A DNA stretch of 64,000 nucleotides, taken from the NCBI RefSeq assembly GCF_000165425.1, contig NW_001798969.1:81022-145021 (forward strand). Reading direction: 5' to 3'. The DNA comes from Paramecium tetraurelia (Eukaryota; Ciliophora; Oligohymenophorea; Peniculida; Parameciidae). A program made the position numbers and the translations under genes. Positions 48,289 through 61,532 of this stretch are shown one piece after another. The notes beneath the pieces were generated by a model that saw only the letters and a list, made by a program, of their open reading frames with translations, had not been told where the DNA came from and searched no databases. Within the stretch, counting starts at the first letter, position 1; every line of letters begins with the position of its first letter.

Positions 48289-49951
48289 TCATATTTAAAT
48301 TGAAATTCCTAATTTTTTGAGATCTTCTATCTTCTTTTTCACTCTAAATTAATTGATGAGATTCTGACCCAAATATACAGTTTTGATGTGAATTTGAATC
48401 TGCTTTTGTATAGCATTCATTATCATATCCAAAAACTTTTCCGTAATTACATTAGATTATAAGTATAACACTTAACAATGCAATTCCATCAATTTAATAG
48501 CACCAACATCACTTATCCGATTTCTCATCAATTTCACTATCTTCACCTTCTTGTTCCTTATCTACTCTTCTAATATCAGAATTCCGTCGTCTCCAAGATC
48601 TATACGAATATTTCACATACTAATACCTTGTTGTGATAAATCCAGATAATCGCCATTACAGTTGAATAAAATGGATTCCACCTTGGTGTTTAACTTTTTC
48701 TTAGCTGCCGGTTTCTTGGGAGAAGCAGATTGTTGTCTACTTTATACCTTGGGCGAAACTAAAGCGAATTATTGCGACGCCCTTTTTTAATGCGGCTATT
48801 GTGGACTTATGGCATTCTAAGAGATATTGTTGGAAGAAGGTTGAGACTGACAAGTAGATTCTGGCAGAGACGATCCTAGGAATTCATTGTGAGGTGGCTT
48901 TTCATCGATTTCTTTTAGGAAACTCTACTCTATTATAGATAGATCTTTGAGTATATTAGGCTCATCGAAATAGGTTTATTCATATTGATTGGCACAGGGT
49001 ATAGCAGAGACAATGTCTTGAAGATTGTTTTGGAATTTGAGTAGATACTCATCGATTTCTTCAAGGATTTGTTTACCTTGTTTATTTGAAGAGTCTTGGA
49101 GCAGCAAAGTGTAGGGAATATCTCCTTTTACTTTGGTTGATTGATATTCTTGGATTTTTTGATTGGAACTAGTTTGTAATTGAGAATAAATACCCAAGTA
49201 TCCATAAATCAGCTTTATCAAGAATGGAAGTAATAGTAAGAATCTCCTTTTTGAAAAATTGATCTTCTAACAGCTTATACTTCTATTCGATCTCTTCTAG
49301 TACTTTCTGCTATTTGGCGAGTATTTAATTGATGATTTCCTCAGAATTATTGGTGTAAGATACTTTGAATTGTTCTTCAGCAAGAGTTTATTATTATTTT
49401 ATACAAAGTCCAATTTAGTCGTGTATCTTCTTGTTGATGAGGGGCAACTTGAGTAATTTGAGTTTGTCTTGTATGGTGTGAGTCAACTGCTGAGTGTATT
49501 GGAGGTTTTCGTGTATGGATTTATCCAGAGACTGAAGAATCAATAATTATGTGTACTTCAGCATTTTGAATGTTATGTTGCTTGTGCAAACCGAACAAGG
49601 CACAATTTGAACAAATTCTGCACTTGTCATCTATACAAATAAGCTCAAGCAGTTTGTGGTGTTGGGGACACTATTGCAATTTGTCTTGGTTCTATGCCAA
49701 ATCGTTATCCTGGCTTTTGCAGATGATTCTCAAAACAGCTTGGTTAATTGGATAGAGTGAGAGATCTGCAGGTTAGAGCAATCTGGTAAATTGAGATATG
49801 GTACCCATCTTCTGGACAGATGATCTTACACGACTCCTTGAGACACTGCATGCACATCGAATGCCCACATTTTTGGCAACATTTGAGGTGTTCGAGTGTA
49901 TCTATCGAAATTCATTTAACATTTCGGACAATGGAGTAATTCTTAACTCAT
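48289..49951 (-). CDS. TRIM-like RING / B-box / coiled-coil protein with LRR-like C-terminus
   Basis: About 522 residues. The RING starts HCPKCQMNFD and continues CGHSMCMQCLKESC then CPEDG. The B-box reads CPQHHKLLELICIDDKCRIC then CALFGLHKQH. A coiled coil (LEEIEQKYKLLEDQFFKKE), a Ser/Gln linker and a C-terminal region with LRR-like strands (VKIVKLMRNRISDVGAIKLMEL) follow. TRIM-type proteins are usually ubiquitin E3 ligases. Introns: 49783-49804 (22 nt, CAG), 49532-49556 (25, CAG), 49169-49193 (25, TAG) and 48600-48620 (21, TAG). An extra base in a T5 run (plus 49870-49874) breaks the RING; correcting it makes the length divisible by three. It shares a 41-bp divergent intergenic region with the kinesin gene at 49993. 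Confidence 0.75.
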
Positions 49952-49992
49952 TAATTTTATTATATATATATTTGAATTTAACTGAAAAATCT

Positions 49993-52314
49993 ATGGAAAA
50001 CATACAAGTCGCAGTCCGTATACGTCCTGATCCAGAACCATCCATCTGGGCAATCCACGATCAACACATCTTCCTCAACAATCAAATGAGAAAGCCTCCC
50101 AATGGATAAGGTCGCACAACCTTCGCCTTCGATCACTGCTTCAGTCAAGACAGCAAAAATGCCGACATCTACTCCAAAGAGGTCAAATCATTGGTGCTTG
50201 GATCTACTAATGGTATCAACGGCACCATTTTCCTATATGGTCAAACAGGCAGTGGCAAGACCTTCACGATGTTGGGTAAGGAAAATGATGAAGGAGTCTT
50301 ATTGCAGAGTTTTAAGGATTTATTTGCTAAAATCGAGGCTGATCTCAATAAGACTTACGTGTTGCGTTGTTCCTATTTTGAAATATACAATGAACAAATA
50401 TTTGATCTCCTAAAACCATCCTCCAAATTATAAGAAACCTTACAAGTCAACGAAGATCAAAAGAAGGAATTCTATGTGAAAGGACTCATTGAATAATCAG
50501 TATCATCCATCAACGAAATATTCGAGGTACTTAAAAGAGGTGAAATCAATCGACACTATGCTCAAACTGCCATGAATCATAACAGTTCCAGATCTCACGC
50601 TATATTTCGATTATAAGTACAATCAATTACCAACAATTTTATTCGACAATATAGAAGGGAGTAATCCTAACATAAATTCCCAACACTAGAATAATTAGAA
50701 GCTGAAAACAATCAACTCAAAGGAGCTATGGTAACTGAAAGTGTTCTCAACTTTGTTGATCTAGCTGGATCTGAAAAAGTATCCAATCATTTTGAAGATG
50801 CTGAAATCTAAGACACCAATCGAAGAGTTAAAGAGGGTCAATACATCAATAAGAGTCTATTCTTTCTGACCTAAGTCATCTATTTAAAGGCTGAGGATAA
50901 GGGTCATGTACCATTCAGAAATTCATCTCTAACCAAGATTCTTAAATCTAGTTTGGATGGATCATCAAGAACATTGATCATATTATGCATCAATGCTGCT
51001 GCTCTGCATTTTGATTACTCCATTTCCACATTAAGATTTGGGATGAATGCTAAAAAGATTGAAACTAAAGTGCTAGCCAACATCAATTATCAAAATGATG
51101 ATGAAGCATTAAAAATTCTGCTGTCTGATTATGAGAAGAAATTGCATGACTTCGAAAAAATTAGAGTTGAGGAGAAGGAAGGATTTGAATAATAGCTAAA
51201 CCAATTATAGATCGAAAATTAATCATTGCAAAATAGAATTAGCACTTAAAATGCTGAGAATTTCAAATGCATTCCTAAACTATACAAAGAACCTACTTGG
51301 GCAGATCGATTCAAGCATGACTTCCATTGTGATGGTGCAGGAGACATTCTTGTTACTAATACGAAAGTGAAAAAACCACCTTAGCATGATTGTTAAGGCA
51401 AATTAGTTTTGAATGCTTTGAAGGCAAGTGAATAAAATAGAAAGACACTATTATCTAATTATGAAGTAGTAAAAAAATAATATCTCCAATTAAATGAGTA
51501 CTATAATTAAAGCACACTTAGATTGTAATAATAAAATGAGCAAATCCAATGTCTAAATCTTTAGTATAATAAATTATATAGTTATGCATCAGAAATGAAA
51601 TAATAGTTAAATTTTGATGTTAAGTAACTTGAAAATCAAGAATTAGAATAAATGATTTCGTTTTATTAAAGTTAGTTATTGAAGTTGTAAATTGAATAGC
51701 AAGCGAGAGGATAGTCTATGGATTAGAAAAAGTAGTATGACGTTGAACAATTCAGATTGGTTGACCAAAAGGAAGATGTAGTGGATGTGCAGTAATATCA
51801 ACAAATAGATTTGGATGAAATCATGCAAAGTAATATGGTAAATGTAGAGATGGTCAAGGAGAAGGAGGAAGATCATCAGAATCAGAGTGTTGAATCAGAA
51901 GAATTCTTTAAAATAGAGTTTCCAACGTACTTGCACCATTCAAATAATTTTACAAAACAAACTATGAATGAAACTGCTTCTCAATTGACTGTTTAGGACT
52001 TGAGTGAAATTAATTTCAAGAATGTCTTGTAAAGTTTCATTAGTGAAATGGATGTTCTACAACCATCTGTGTCCACTCATCACAAAAACAATAGTACGTC
52101 TTGCAATAAGAAATAAACAGCGAAATACAAGACGCCTGATAAATTGAAAAAGTAGAGCACAAGTCAAACCACGATTAGGGGAAAATAGAATATTGAACCG
52201 ACTCGTTAGAGTTTTAACAATATTCCGAAACCAAAGGTAAGGCCAAGACAAAATGGGAATGCAAATGAAGAGTTGTCTATGTTGCTGAACAATACTGAAA
52301 TGAGTAAAAATTGA
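49993..52314 (+). CDS. Kinesin motor protein (N-terminal motor)
   Basis: 773 residues, no introns. The motor domain comes first: VAVRIRP, P-loop GQTGSGKT, switch I NHNSSRSHAIF, switch II DLAGSEK, then YINKSL and VPFRNSSLTKIL, ending ALHFDYSISTLRFGMNAKKI. A neck and Gln-rich coiled coil follow (YEKKLHDFEKIRVEEKEG), and the tail is disordered and basic. All nucleotide-binding motifs are intact, so it should be an active microtubule motor. The motor is closest in style to CENP-E/kinesin-7-type sequences but I cannot place it firmly. Intermediate low-complexity Gln comes from TAA/TAG codons. Confidence 0.88.
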
Positions 52315-52338
52315 ATTATTTTTAATTATCATTTATTT

Positions 52339-52575
52339 ATGGAAGAGGCACGTGATTTTTCTCATGTTGGTTAAAAGATACTAACCATCGATAAGTTATG
52401 TTATAAGAAGTGTCTGAAGAATTATGAGAGAGCCATGAACGTTAAAGAGGAAGCCTGCTTGAGTATTAAAAATATTGATCATAGAAAATTGTTTAGCCAA
52501 GGTAATCAATGGAATAGACTTTCTGCATAGTATCAACAACAAAGGAGGTTTGGATAGAGCACCATTTAAAACTGA
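52339..52575 (+). CDS. Small hypothetical protein, weakly Tim-like
   Basis: 78 residues, no intron. A helix carrying CYKKCLKNYERAMNVKEEAC resembles the first CxxxC motif and spacing of small mitochondrial Tim chaperones, but the partner Cys of the second motif is missing (ACLSI). The C-terminus is Gln/Arg-rich. It could be a divergent intermembrane-space protein or unrelated. It starts 25 bases after the kinesin stop on the same strand. Confidence 0.45.
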
Positions 52576-52626
52576 AAGTGGATTCTGGTCAAAGTGAGAG
52601 ATTATTTTAATATTTATTACTAAAAT

Positions 52627-53315
52627 ATGACAGATTAGCCATACTTAAGTCTCTCTAAAACAAAGAGTTCTCACTCCCATCACGGTTATCATAAGAAGCT
52701 GATATTACAGCTTGAGGAGGAAGACTAATAACATATCCCCATGTTTCGTCAAAATACTAGCAAGAGTAGACATCTCGATAAGGGAACTCTCTCAAAATCG
52801 AAAATATAGAATATTGCATAATTGTAGGAGATGTTCAAGCAATTCAAGCATTTCAAATGTTCGCTTCAATCTTAGACTCCAGCGATTCAAATGATGAAAT
52901 CTAGTCAGATCTCTAAGAAACCTCAATCGCAATCGAAAAGCACGATTGATGCTAAGGAAGTTTCATTTGAGGATAAACAGAAGGTGATGATTTAAGCTCG
53001 CAAAACGATGTACAGAATAGTGATGGATAATAAGTTGCGGAGTCAATCAATCAAAGATTATGGATTTAATTTGAGACCACTGTTCAACAAAGTCATAGAA
53101 AAAAACGACAGTGTTTTGGAATAGAAGAGTATTGGTTTTATAACTAGCTAGTTCAGGAACACAGATTGGAAAAGAGGAAATCTGACCTATTTTCACGCAG
53201 TCCATTCTCAAATGCCTACTATGCAACCAAGGCTCTTTCTAAGAGATCTCGCATGAATGTTTACGAGCGTCTAGCACAAAATCTGCCTGCTGATTCACGA
53301 TTCCACTACGAATGA
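52627..53315 (+). CDS. Hypothetical basic protein, 221 residues
   Basis: One 23-nt intron (53129-53151, TAG) joins VLEQK to IQEHRLEKRKSDLF; without it the protein would end early in a less natural sequence. The N-terminus is Ser/His-rich, and the rest is basic with several S-K-P/Q runs. The C-terminus reads YATKALSKRSRMNVYERLAQ. No signal, membrane segment or known domain was seen. Confidence 0.58.
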
Positions 53316-53339
53316 TATTAATATTAAAAAAGATTTAAA

Positions 53340-54037
53340 ATGACCAACGCACAAGAGCGTATGTAGTAAGACTACATTTGGATCCGTGATTAATCCACTG
53401 GTGACGCTGATGTGAAGATGCGCACATTCGGACAACACTATCTCTATTATCATGCTCCAAACAAGAGAGAGAGATTGGAGATGATTTGGAGATCCATGGG
53501 AAAAGCCTATGATTGGGAAATGGAGAAATTCAGAGTGAGTCTATCATTAATATCTTATCCTAGATGCAAAAGAAGTTTATTGATAGAGGCAACAAGAGGA
53601 GATTCTTCAAGAATTTCTTCCGAACTCATCAAAAATCCCATGGGCTACATCTATTGGAAGACATATCGCATCAGACAACCCAAAAGGACGTATCATCACA
53701 ACTATGCTTGGCTTGGGGGTGATAGGCACTCTCTATAAATACAAATTAGAATCAAGTAATCTGAGCATCACAATAATAATTAGATCAAATTTAAAAAAGA
53801 GAGTATTATCTCTTGACAGCTGGTAAAAACTCTGAAGGAAGTGGTCTTATTAATACAGGATACAATAACGACAAGTAATTATTGCCTTGAATTTCAAGAT
53901 TGGCTCGTCAAGGAATGCCATTGACCCAAATGTTTTACTCTTACCTTCATGCCAAAGACATTGTCGTGTCAAGATCAAGAGACTAAAATTACAGAAAGTA
54001 CTTCGAAATGAGAAAGAAGTACTAAATCAAAGAGTGA
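53340..54037 (+). CDS. Probable ciliate mitochondrial complex protein
   Basis: About 204 residues. Well-used codons and Trp/Tyr/Arg-rich stretches (FGQHYLYYHAPNKRERLEMIW, NPMGYIYWKTYR, TYHHNYAWLGVIGTLYKYKLE) with one short hydrophobic helix suggest an accessory subunit of a mitochondrial inner-membrane complex; this is inference. Introns 53756-53783 (28 nt, TAG) and 53875-53898 (24 nt, AAG, containing the only in-frame TGA) are needed. A 29-nt GTGAGT..TAG intron at 53535-53563 is likely. Extra bases appear in a G5 run (53715-53719) and, if the first intron is used, also in an A5 run (53631-53635). Without that first intron only the G5 correction is needed. Both models give lengths divisible by three. 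Confidence 0.6.
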
Positions 54038-54104
54038 TCTTAATATGTATCAACGTAAACATTATCACAAAACAAAATTTCACACTATATTTATAGTAAA
54101 TCCA

Positions 54105-56485
54105 TCATTTTTATAATAATTAATTACAAATCTCTTTGTTTTTGTAGAATTGCTGCACCATGCTATTCACATCCTCCCCTCCTTTTTGTGATAGATTCTT
54201 AAAATCAGACAAAACAGAGGTTGCAGCCATATTTAAATTCCTCTATTTCAACATCATATCAATCCATTTCTCAAAGTCCTGTTACATTTTCTCTCGGCTG
54301 TGCTTCAACTACGTGCTCATTCTCTCCACTTCTGCCTTCAATTACTTCAATTTATCAAATGATTATTTATAACTATTTTCATCATAATTTTTATTACATA
54401 TCCTTCTGTTTGTTATATTCAGCTATTAGTTTCTCCTCCTCCGTGCTTACTTGATTGGGATCACTGCTTACTAATCCCAGTAATACTTATTCTTTCCTTG
54501 TCTATTCGATTTTATCCTTCAATTAACTAATAATATTTCTTTGATTATTAATAAACAACCCTAATTCTTTACTAGTCATCATCTTCTCCTGTAATTCCTG
54601 CTTTAAGTCTTCCTAAGCTTATGCTTTTCTATAGGATTTTCTGAACATCTCTAAAGCTGAATTTCGATCTAGTAATTAATCATTAGAAATATTAATTGGT
54701 TCTGATAGCATCCCATTTAATTCTTTGAATTAAGCTGTCGTTGTTTTAGTTATTTGACTCGTTGGTTCACTATCTAAACTACCTTGCATAAAATTCTATT
54801 TCTTCACTGCAGGTTTCTCAGTGAATATCTGACTTTGTCTATCGATTTCGGCTTGCTTTGGAAATTCAATTGGCTATAAGATACTGGATGTATTAGCCTA
54901 TTGAATTTCAGGTTATTCTGAAATAGGTCCTTGCAATACCAACGATTGGTTAGTATTAGAACCTTTACCCTTCTATATTAAATTGAGTAGTATCATAATT
55001 TCATTGTCTCTCTGAATAATTAATTGTTTCAATCTCAAAACCTCATCATTTAATTATTGAAATTCAACTGGATTATTATTTGTAGTGATTGCTTATGGTT
55101 ACTAAGCAACAGGCTAGGAAGAAGCCTTCTTATTTAAATTTTTGAGCATGTGTTTAAGTTAAAAAAAGCACTCGTTCATTTTAAGATGGTCATTCACAAC
55201 CAGAATAGCTGCAGGATCATCAGAATTCAAAAATTCATCTACTTTCTTCTTGCATTCATCAATCTCATAAGATTCCAGATGATCTTTAATACTTTATCCT
55301 TTTATCATTGCTAATTCAGCCTTCAATTACTAATTCTCCCTTTTCAATTTCTCTATGATAATAAATGGATCGACAGCCTCATTTCTAGTGACTTTGTTCT
55401 TGATATTGGCAACTCTCCCAGCAAATCGACAAGTGCAGATAGATTCAGGCAAATCATCAGGTTCACTAGACATGGTAGCAATCATTCTTGTTTTACAATT
55501 ACCACCCAAAGAGTCCTTTAATACAAGAGTCATCAGGGAATCTCTGTATGGAATATGAATGTTCTCGCCATTAGCTTAGCGATTCAAACAATCAATAACC
55601 AATTCTAGAAAATGCAATGACAAATTGATGCCTGTGGCTTCTCTCTGGAGAATGCCTTCAACTCCAGTCTTTCCAATTCTTTCACTACCACTCAGATCAA
55701 CCAAACAAAGTTTAGAAACAGTCTTCACATCAGAGGTCGGCTTACGACATTCTAAAATAACAATGAAAATGCAATGAGATCTTGTAGATGCATCATTTTT
55801 TGGTGTTTCTGCAATAACTCTATTCTATTCTCCTATAAATAGTAGATTTAGAGCATCTTCCTCAGTTTATGCCTTTTTCAATGACAATCCCTATAAAATA
55901 GTTTAGCCATTTGCCGTTGCCATCGCTTAGACCTTTGGCAAATCGTGAAGGTTTCTGGATCGATTGTCTGCGACTAAGAGATCATATCCAGATCCCCCAT
56001 ATATTTCTAGATAACTAATGGTTACATCGATTATCTAATTTGATATTTGAAATTGAATGTTACTAATTCTTATTCTCTGCGTGCATAATCATAGATATGA
56101 TATAAAGTACGAGGGATAATACCTGCAGATGACCTAGCCTCAGGATTACCAGTCATTGAATAGGTTTTACCTGATCCTGTCTATCCATATGCAAATATTG
56201 TTCCATTATAACCTTCAATTACAAGATTGACTTACCTTCAATGGCTGAATCTACTACGTCTTTGGCTATTTTATCAAAGATTTCCTCTTGGGTAGTGTCA
56301 GTAGGAAAAACCCCAGCAAAATTGAAAGTATGTTTTTCAATTTAGTTATTGATATAACCTTGATCTGGATTCTTAGGAATTATGAATTCGGCCATACCCT
56401 CATCTTTATTGAGTTTGAAGAGATTTGATGGATTTTTAGTGGGACGCACTCTGAGGAATACATCAATAACAGATGATTTTGACAT
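54105..56485 (-). CDS. Kinesin-9-like motor protein
   Basis: 767 residues with introns 56213-56235 (23 nt, AAG), 56035-56063 (29, TAG) and 54373-54397 (25, TAG). The motor is N-terminal: VFLRVRP, GYNGTIFAYGQTGSGKT, STRSHCIFIV, LCLVDLSGSER and SICTCRFAGRVANIK. The segment after the motor (EAVDPFIIIEKLKRENQQLKAEL) is typical of kinesin-9 (KIF6/KIF9), which is found only in organisms with motile cilia and sits on the central pair. A long coiled coil follows. Intron 1 splits the codon just before GYNGT, and its position is fixed by the conserved motif. This gives a second strong case for an AAG acceptor. Confidence 0.88.
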
Positions 56486-56573
56486 TTTTAATTATTAATA
56501 TTAGGAAGTTTCGTTAAGGTGGATGGTTGAGATGATATGGAGAGATGTGTATGCAATTAGAATTAATTAATTT

Positions 56574-57719
56574 ATGTTATATTTATTATTGATTCCGGCT
56601 CTGGCTTATGTACAAGAATAATATCTGATGGAAATATATAACCAGGTGAATAGCATTAAGGAGTCCATATCTTAATTGGAATATTATTCAGCCTTAGAGA
56701 AATTAGAATGGAAATCTCGATAGGATAGAGAGTTTGAGGAGGAAGGGATGGCAATCTACTTAGAACATTACGCTGATGTGAGTGAAAAATGGTTACTTTT
56801 AGATCCACAAATTACTCAAGCAGAGAATAAATTCAGAAAAAAAGGAGAAGGACAGCCTAGAACTATTTATACACGAGACATACCTAAAAGTGGCAAATCT
56901 TCTAAAACGCCTAATAATTGAGAAAGTATCATTTTGTAATTCATTATGCTAGGATAAATTGATTGAGACTGACATAAGAGAATTGGCGAAATTAAAGCAT
57001 TAGACTAGAGAGGATACGTAGAAACGATTTTAAGAGTACAATTTTTTACTTGAAAAAATTAAAGAAGGTAAAAATGGACAATTAAATAATTAGCGGTTGA
57101 TTCTCCAAATATTCAAGATCTTTTGAAAACTTTAGAATTATTGGAATCAAAGATAATGATCGGTCTCTTCAAATCCAATCCTAGTTAGGAATTGGATTTC
57201 TTCATCAAAGGAGTAGATCGATTGTTTAAATAAAGCAACCATTCGAATTCAAAAAATGAGGCTCTGCAATTATTAAGTTTGATGCACAGTGTTATACAAG
57301 AGACCATTATTGAAATGATGAATGAACAGTTGGAATCTTCCTTCGATCTTTTGGATAAAGAACTTTTCTACTCTCAATCTAAAAGCACCCACTAACAAGC
57401 TAAGGAGTCTTTGACTACTCTCCTCAATAAACTTGAAGGTAAGATCGATTGATATCTATTTACAAGTCACGGGAGCCAATTTTTGGAATGAGCAATTGAA
57501 ACTTATTGGTGATGAGGATCATTTGATTCAAATTTTGCAGAGTTCCCTTGATTAATCTATGTTGATGAGTAATCGATCAATCCAATATCATCAACAACTA
57601 TCAGACACTCTGAGAGCTATGGTTGGATCGTTTTCTTTAACGCTGATATTTAGTTAATTAATATTTTTATCTCCATTGCAGGAGTATACAATCTATTATA
57701 AATATTATTTTTATTGTGA
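56574..57719 (+). CDS. Secreted or organellar coiled-coil protein
   Basis: About 344 residues. A hydrophobic start (MLYLLLIPALAYVQ) is followed by helical, Glu/Lys-rich sequence to the end (DIRELAKLKHQTREDTQKRF, LLKTLELLESKIMIGLF). Introns 56778-56802 (25 nt, TAG), 57068-57093 (26, TAG) and 57439-57466 (28, AAG) join good frames. The last exon is uncertain: a 32-nt GTTGG..TAG intron near 57623 would give a stop at 57717-57719, while without it the frame ends at 57777 and overlaps the next gene. No family was recognised. Confidence 0.55.
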
Positions 57720-57733
57720 TTAAATGGAATTAC

Positions 57734-58607
57734 TCACTAAAGTGGAGTCCAATTGTTAACAAATGGGTTTCTTCTGAATCCAAATTTAACACCTGAAGTA
57801 TCAACATCGTCTGTTAATTTGTAAGGCTTCAATCTGATTTACTCACCTTCAGCAATCTTTTCTTTGTTATCAGCAGCGATCCTGGAATATACAACTCAAA
57901 TTACTATTATTGAACATCGTATCTCTCCCATGGAGGCAATTTATCCAAGAAGTTTCTTCTCACATTGCTCCAAAAGGCCTCCTCATCGGAACCATGAATG
58001 TAAGGATTGTACACCCATCTTCTATCCTTTATTGGAGAATTCAACTGAATTTGTCTTGCCTTTAATTCATAAACTTCAAATCATACTGTCAAGATCTCCT
58101 TCTCTATGTCTGACAATTTTCTGTTCAAAACTTCGAAATTTCTAATAAATCTTTCTTTAGATTCTGTGTATCTGGTATTCACCCACATCAAATCATGACC
58201 CAAACCTGAATCACCTCCCTTTCTTCTTGCAGTCGAGTAGTAATCAAACAATTGGAGACTACCGAACACTACCAATGCTCTGGACACCCACAATGAAGAG
58301 CGATGGAGTCTCAGGTAAGGAATGTTGTAGGTCCATCTGGTAATCCAACCATTGCAACAATAAGCAACTCCCACTCCCAACATAAATCCTACACCATCAT
58401 TCTAATTTCCATACCAAAGTTTCTTCCAATATTTCTATGGCCATACAACCAAGATAACTCTTTTGCTTCCTTTGGACTGAATCCCTCTTCTACCTAAATA
58501 CGATTCGCTCACATCTTTACCAAGGACTAACAAAGGACATCAGTCTTAAGACGCTTCCAATCGACTGGACCAAAGAATCTCTCGAAAGTGTGAATGATTA
58601 TTTCCAT
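57734..58607 (-). CDS. Probable ciliate mitochondrial inner-membrane protein
   Basis: 256 residues with four introns: 58494-58520 (27 nt, TAG), 58389-58414 (26, TAG), 58060-58086 (27, AAG) and 57882-57904 (23, CAG). Together they give one clean frame ending FVNNWTPLQ. A short helical N-terminus (FFGPVDWKRLKTDVL) leads to one hydrophobic segment (FMLGVGVAYCCNG) flanked by WITRWTYNIPYLRLHRS. A long soluble part rich in Arg, Tyr and Trp (DRRWVYNPYIHGSDEEAFW, LDKLPPWERYDVQ) follows. This style is typical of lineage-specific respiratory-complex subunits in ciliates, which is inference. The start codon is only 16 bp from the divergent kinase gene. Confidence 0.62.
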
Positions 58608-58623
58608 TTTTATATTTTTATTA

Positions 58624-59854
58624 ATGCCCACTACGATTAATGATTTTATTATAATAGACAAATTGGGAGAAGGCTCCTTCAGTCAAGTCTACAAAGTAAC
58701 ATCCCCATCACCTATTTTCATAAGGTCAAACGAATCGCAGACAACTAATTTTATGCCCTAAAGAAAGTCAATCTCTCCCTTCAAACTCAAAACGAAAAAC
58801 TAAGCACCCTCAACGAAATACGGATCCTAGCCTCCATCAACAATCAACACATCATCGAATACAAGGATTCATTTTTAGATTCAGATGGCTGCATTCTCTA
58901 CATCGTAATGGAATACGCTCCAATAGGCAATCTCATCAAACTCCAACAACAAAACCTCATCACTACCCAAGAAATCTGGAGAATTGCTGTATAGTTACTC
59001 CTAGGATTGAAATGTCTCCATGACAATCAAATTCTCCATAGAGATCTTAAACTAGCCAATATTTTAGTTGTGAATTCTCCCATAGGTTATTAATATAAGA
59101 TTGGAGATCTAAACATTAGCAAAATTGCAAAGGGGAATATGGCCAAAACTGTAATTGGAACTCCATGTATTGTTTTACTCTATATTTAGTGTATGCGGCT
59201 CCTGAAGTTTGGCAAGGTACAGCATATTCCTATCCTTGTGATATTTGGTCTCTTGGATGTCTGCTTTATGAATTGGCTAAGGGAGCACCTCCATTTAATG
59301 GCAAAGACTTGTAGGATTTGAATTTGAAAATATAATCAGGACAGTTTGACCCAATAAATAATTAGGATCTTAATCAATTTATTTCTTTTATGTTGAAAGT
59401 CAAACCAAAAGATAGACTAAATTGTGATAAACTCTTATAGTCCTCATTACTAATTAAAAATAGTGGCAATCTGGCTGTTTAAACTATAGTGGATGGTAAA
59501 ATATAGATTGATCTACTATAAACAATATAAATACCAAAAAATCTCAAATAGTTAAATCTACCCTCATAAAACTATATTGCTAAACCCAAGAGATCTGAAT
59601 CTTGTCAAAAACTCAAAACTTAAAATAGCATCCAAACTAAAAATAATACTAATCAAATAAGTTAGTTACCTCCTAAGAAATCAGGGTAAACTGAAATTTA
59701 GCAACCTCCTCCATTAGCACCAAATAGAATTGCCAGACCAATTCTATAAAATTAAGCTACTGCTCATAGACATAATCCACTCCAAATCACATCCTAAAGA
59801 GATCCTAGATAGATAACACGATAAGGTAGTGCAGGACCCTTGAGCAGAAGATGA
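58624..59854 (+). CDS. NEK-like Ser/Thr protein kinase
   Basis: 392 residues with introns 58696-58724 (29 nt, AAG) and 59167-59189 (23 nt, TAG). The kinase core is complete: glycine loop LGEGSFSQVYKV, ALKKV (catalytic Lys), the C-helix Glu in LNEIRIL, HRDLKLANIL, GTPLYAAPEVW, and CDIWSLGCLLYEL. The magnesium-binding motif reads DLN in place of DFG, a variant common in NEK kinases of ciliates. Order and HRDLKLANIL fit NEKs, which control basal bodies, cilia length and mitosis. The C-terminal 120 residues are disordered, with Pro/Gln/Ser-rich sequence. The AAG intron lies between YKV and KRIADNQ. Confidence 0.85.
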
Positions 59855-59921
59855 AATTATCAATTTAAATTAAAGATTTTATTTGATTATCATAGAGTTA
59901 ATTAAAATGATATAATATTAA

Positions 59922-61100
<1,179 letters not shown>

Positions 61101-61532
61101 TGTTATTTTTATTATTCCAATTCTATTCAAGGCCATTCAATTTAAGCAATTCCTCTTAATTTAAATCTGATAAATACCTTAAATTTTATAAATTTATGGT
61201 TATTTTATTGGACATGTTATTATAATAACCAAAAATTAATTATTTAATTTCATATGAATTAAGGTTAAAATTGAATTGTAATGATATAATTTTAGAGTAT
61301 TCTAATAGGTTTCTGAGGTTTCTTGATTTCAAATTAGAGATCCTTTATTCAATTAGCTCAAATTATTTTTGCACATCAATTGCTTAATCTCTGTACTTAT
61401 ATTATAAAATGACCGATATCACTTATAAAAACCTAATGGCTTTAATTTAGTCGGTTTATAGTTATAATATGTGTTTATAAAATATTAAAAATATATCAGT
61501 GGATTAGTATTGATTATATTTTATAATTATTT
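61101..61532. other. Divergent intergenic region (actin / methyltransferase)
   Basis: About 430 bases between two divergent start codons. Very AT-rich, no open frame of convincing composition. It must contain both promoters. No regulatory site could be named. Confidence 0.5.

Noticed and set aside
53412..53738. Continuous 108-codon frame taken as a complete gene
   Set aside because: It stops in unnatural sequence after a G5 run; the frame with introns and one corrected base continues to 54037 with better coding sequence.
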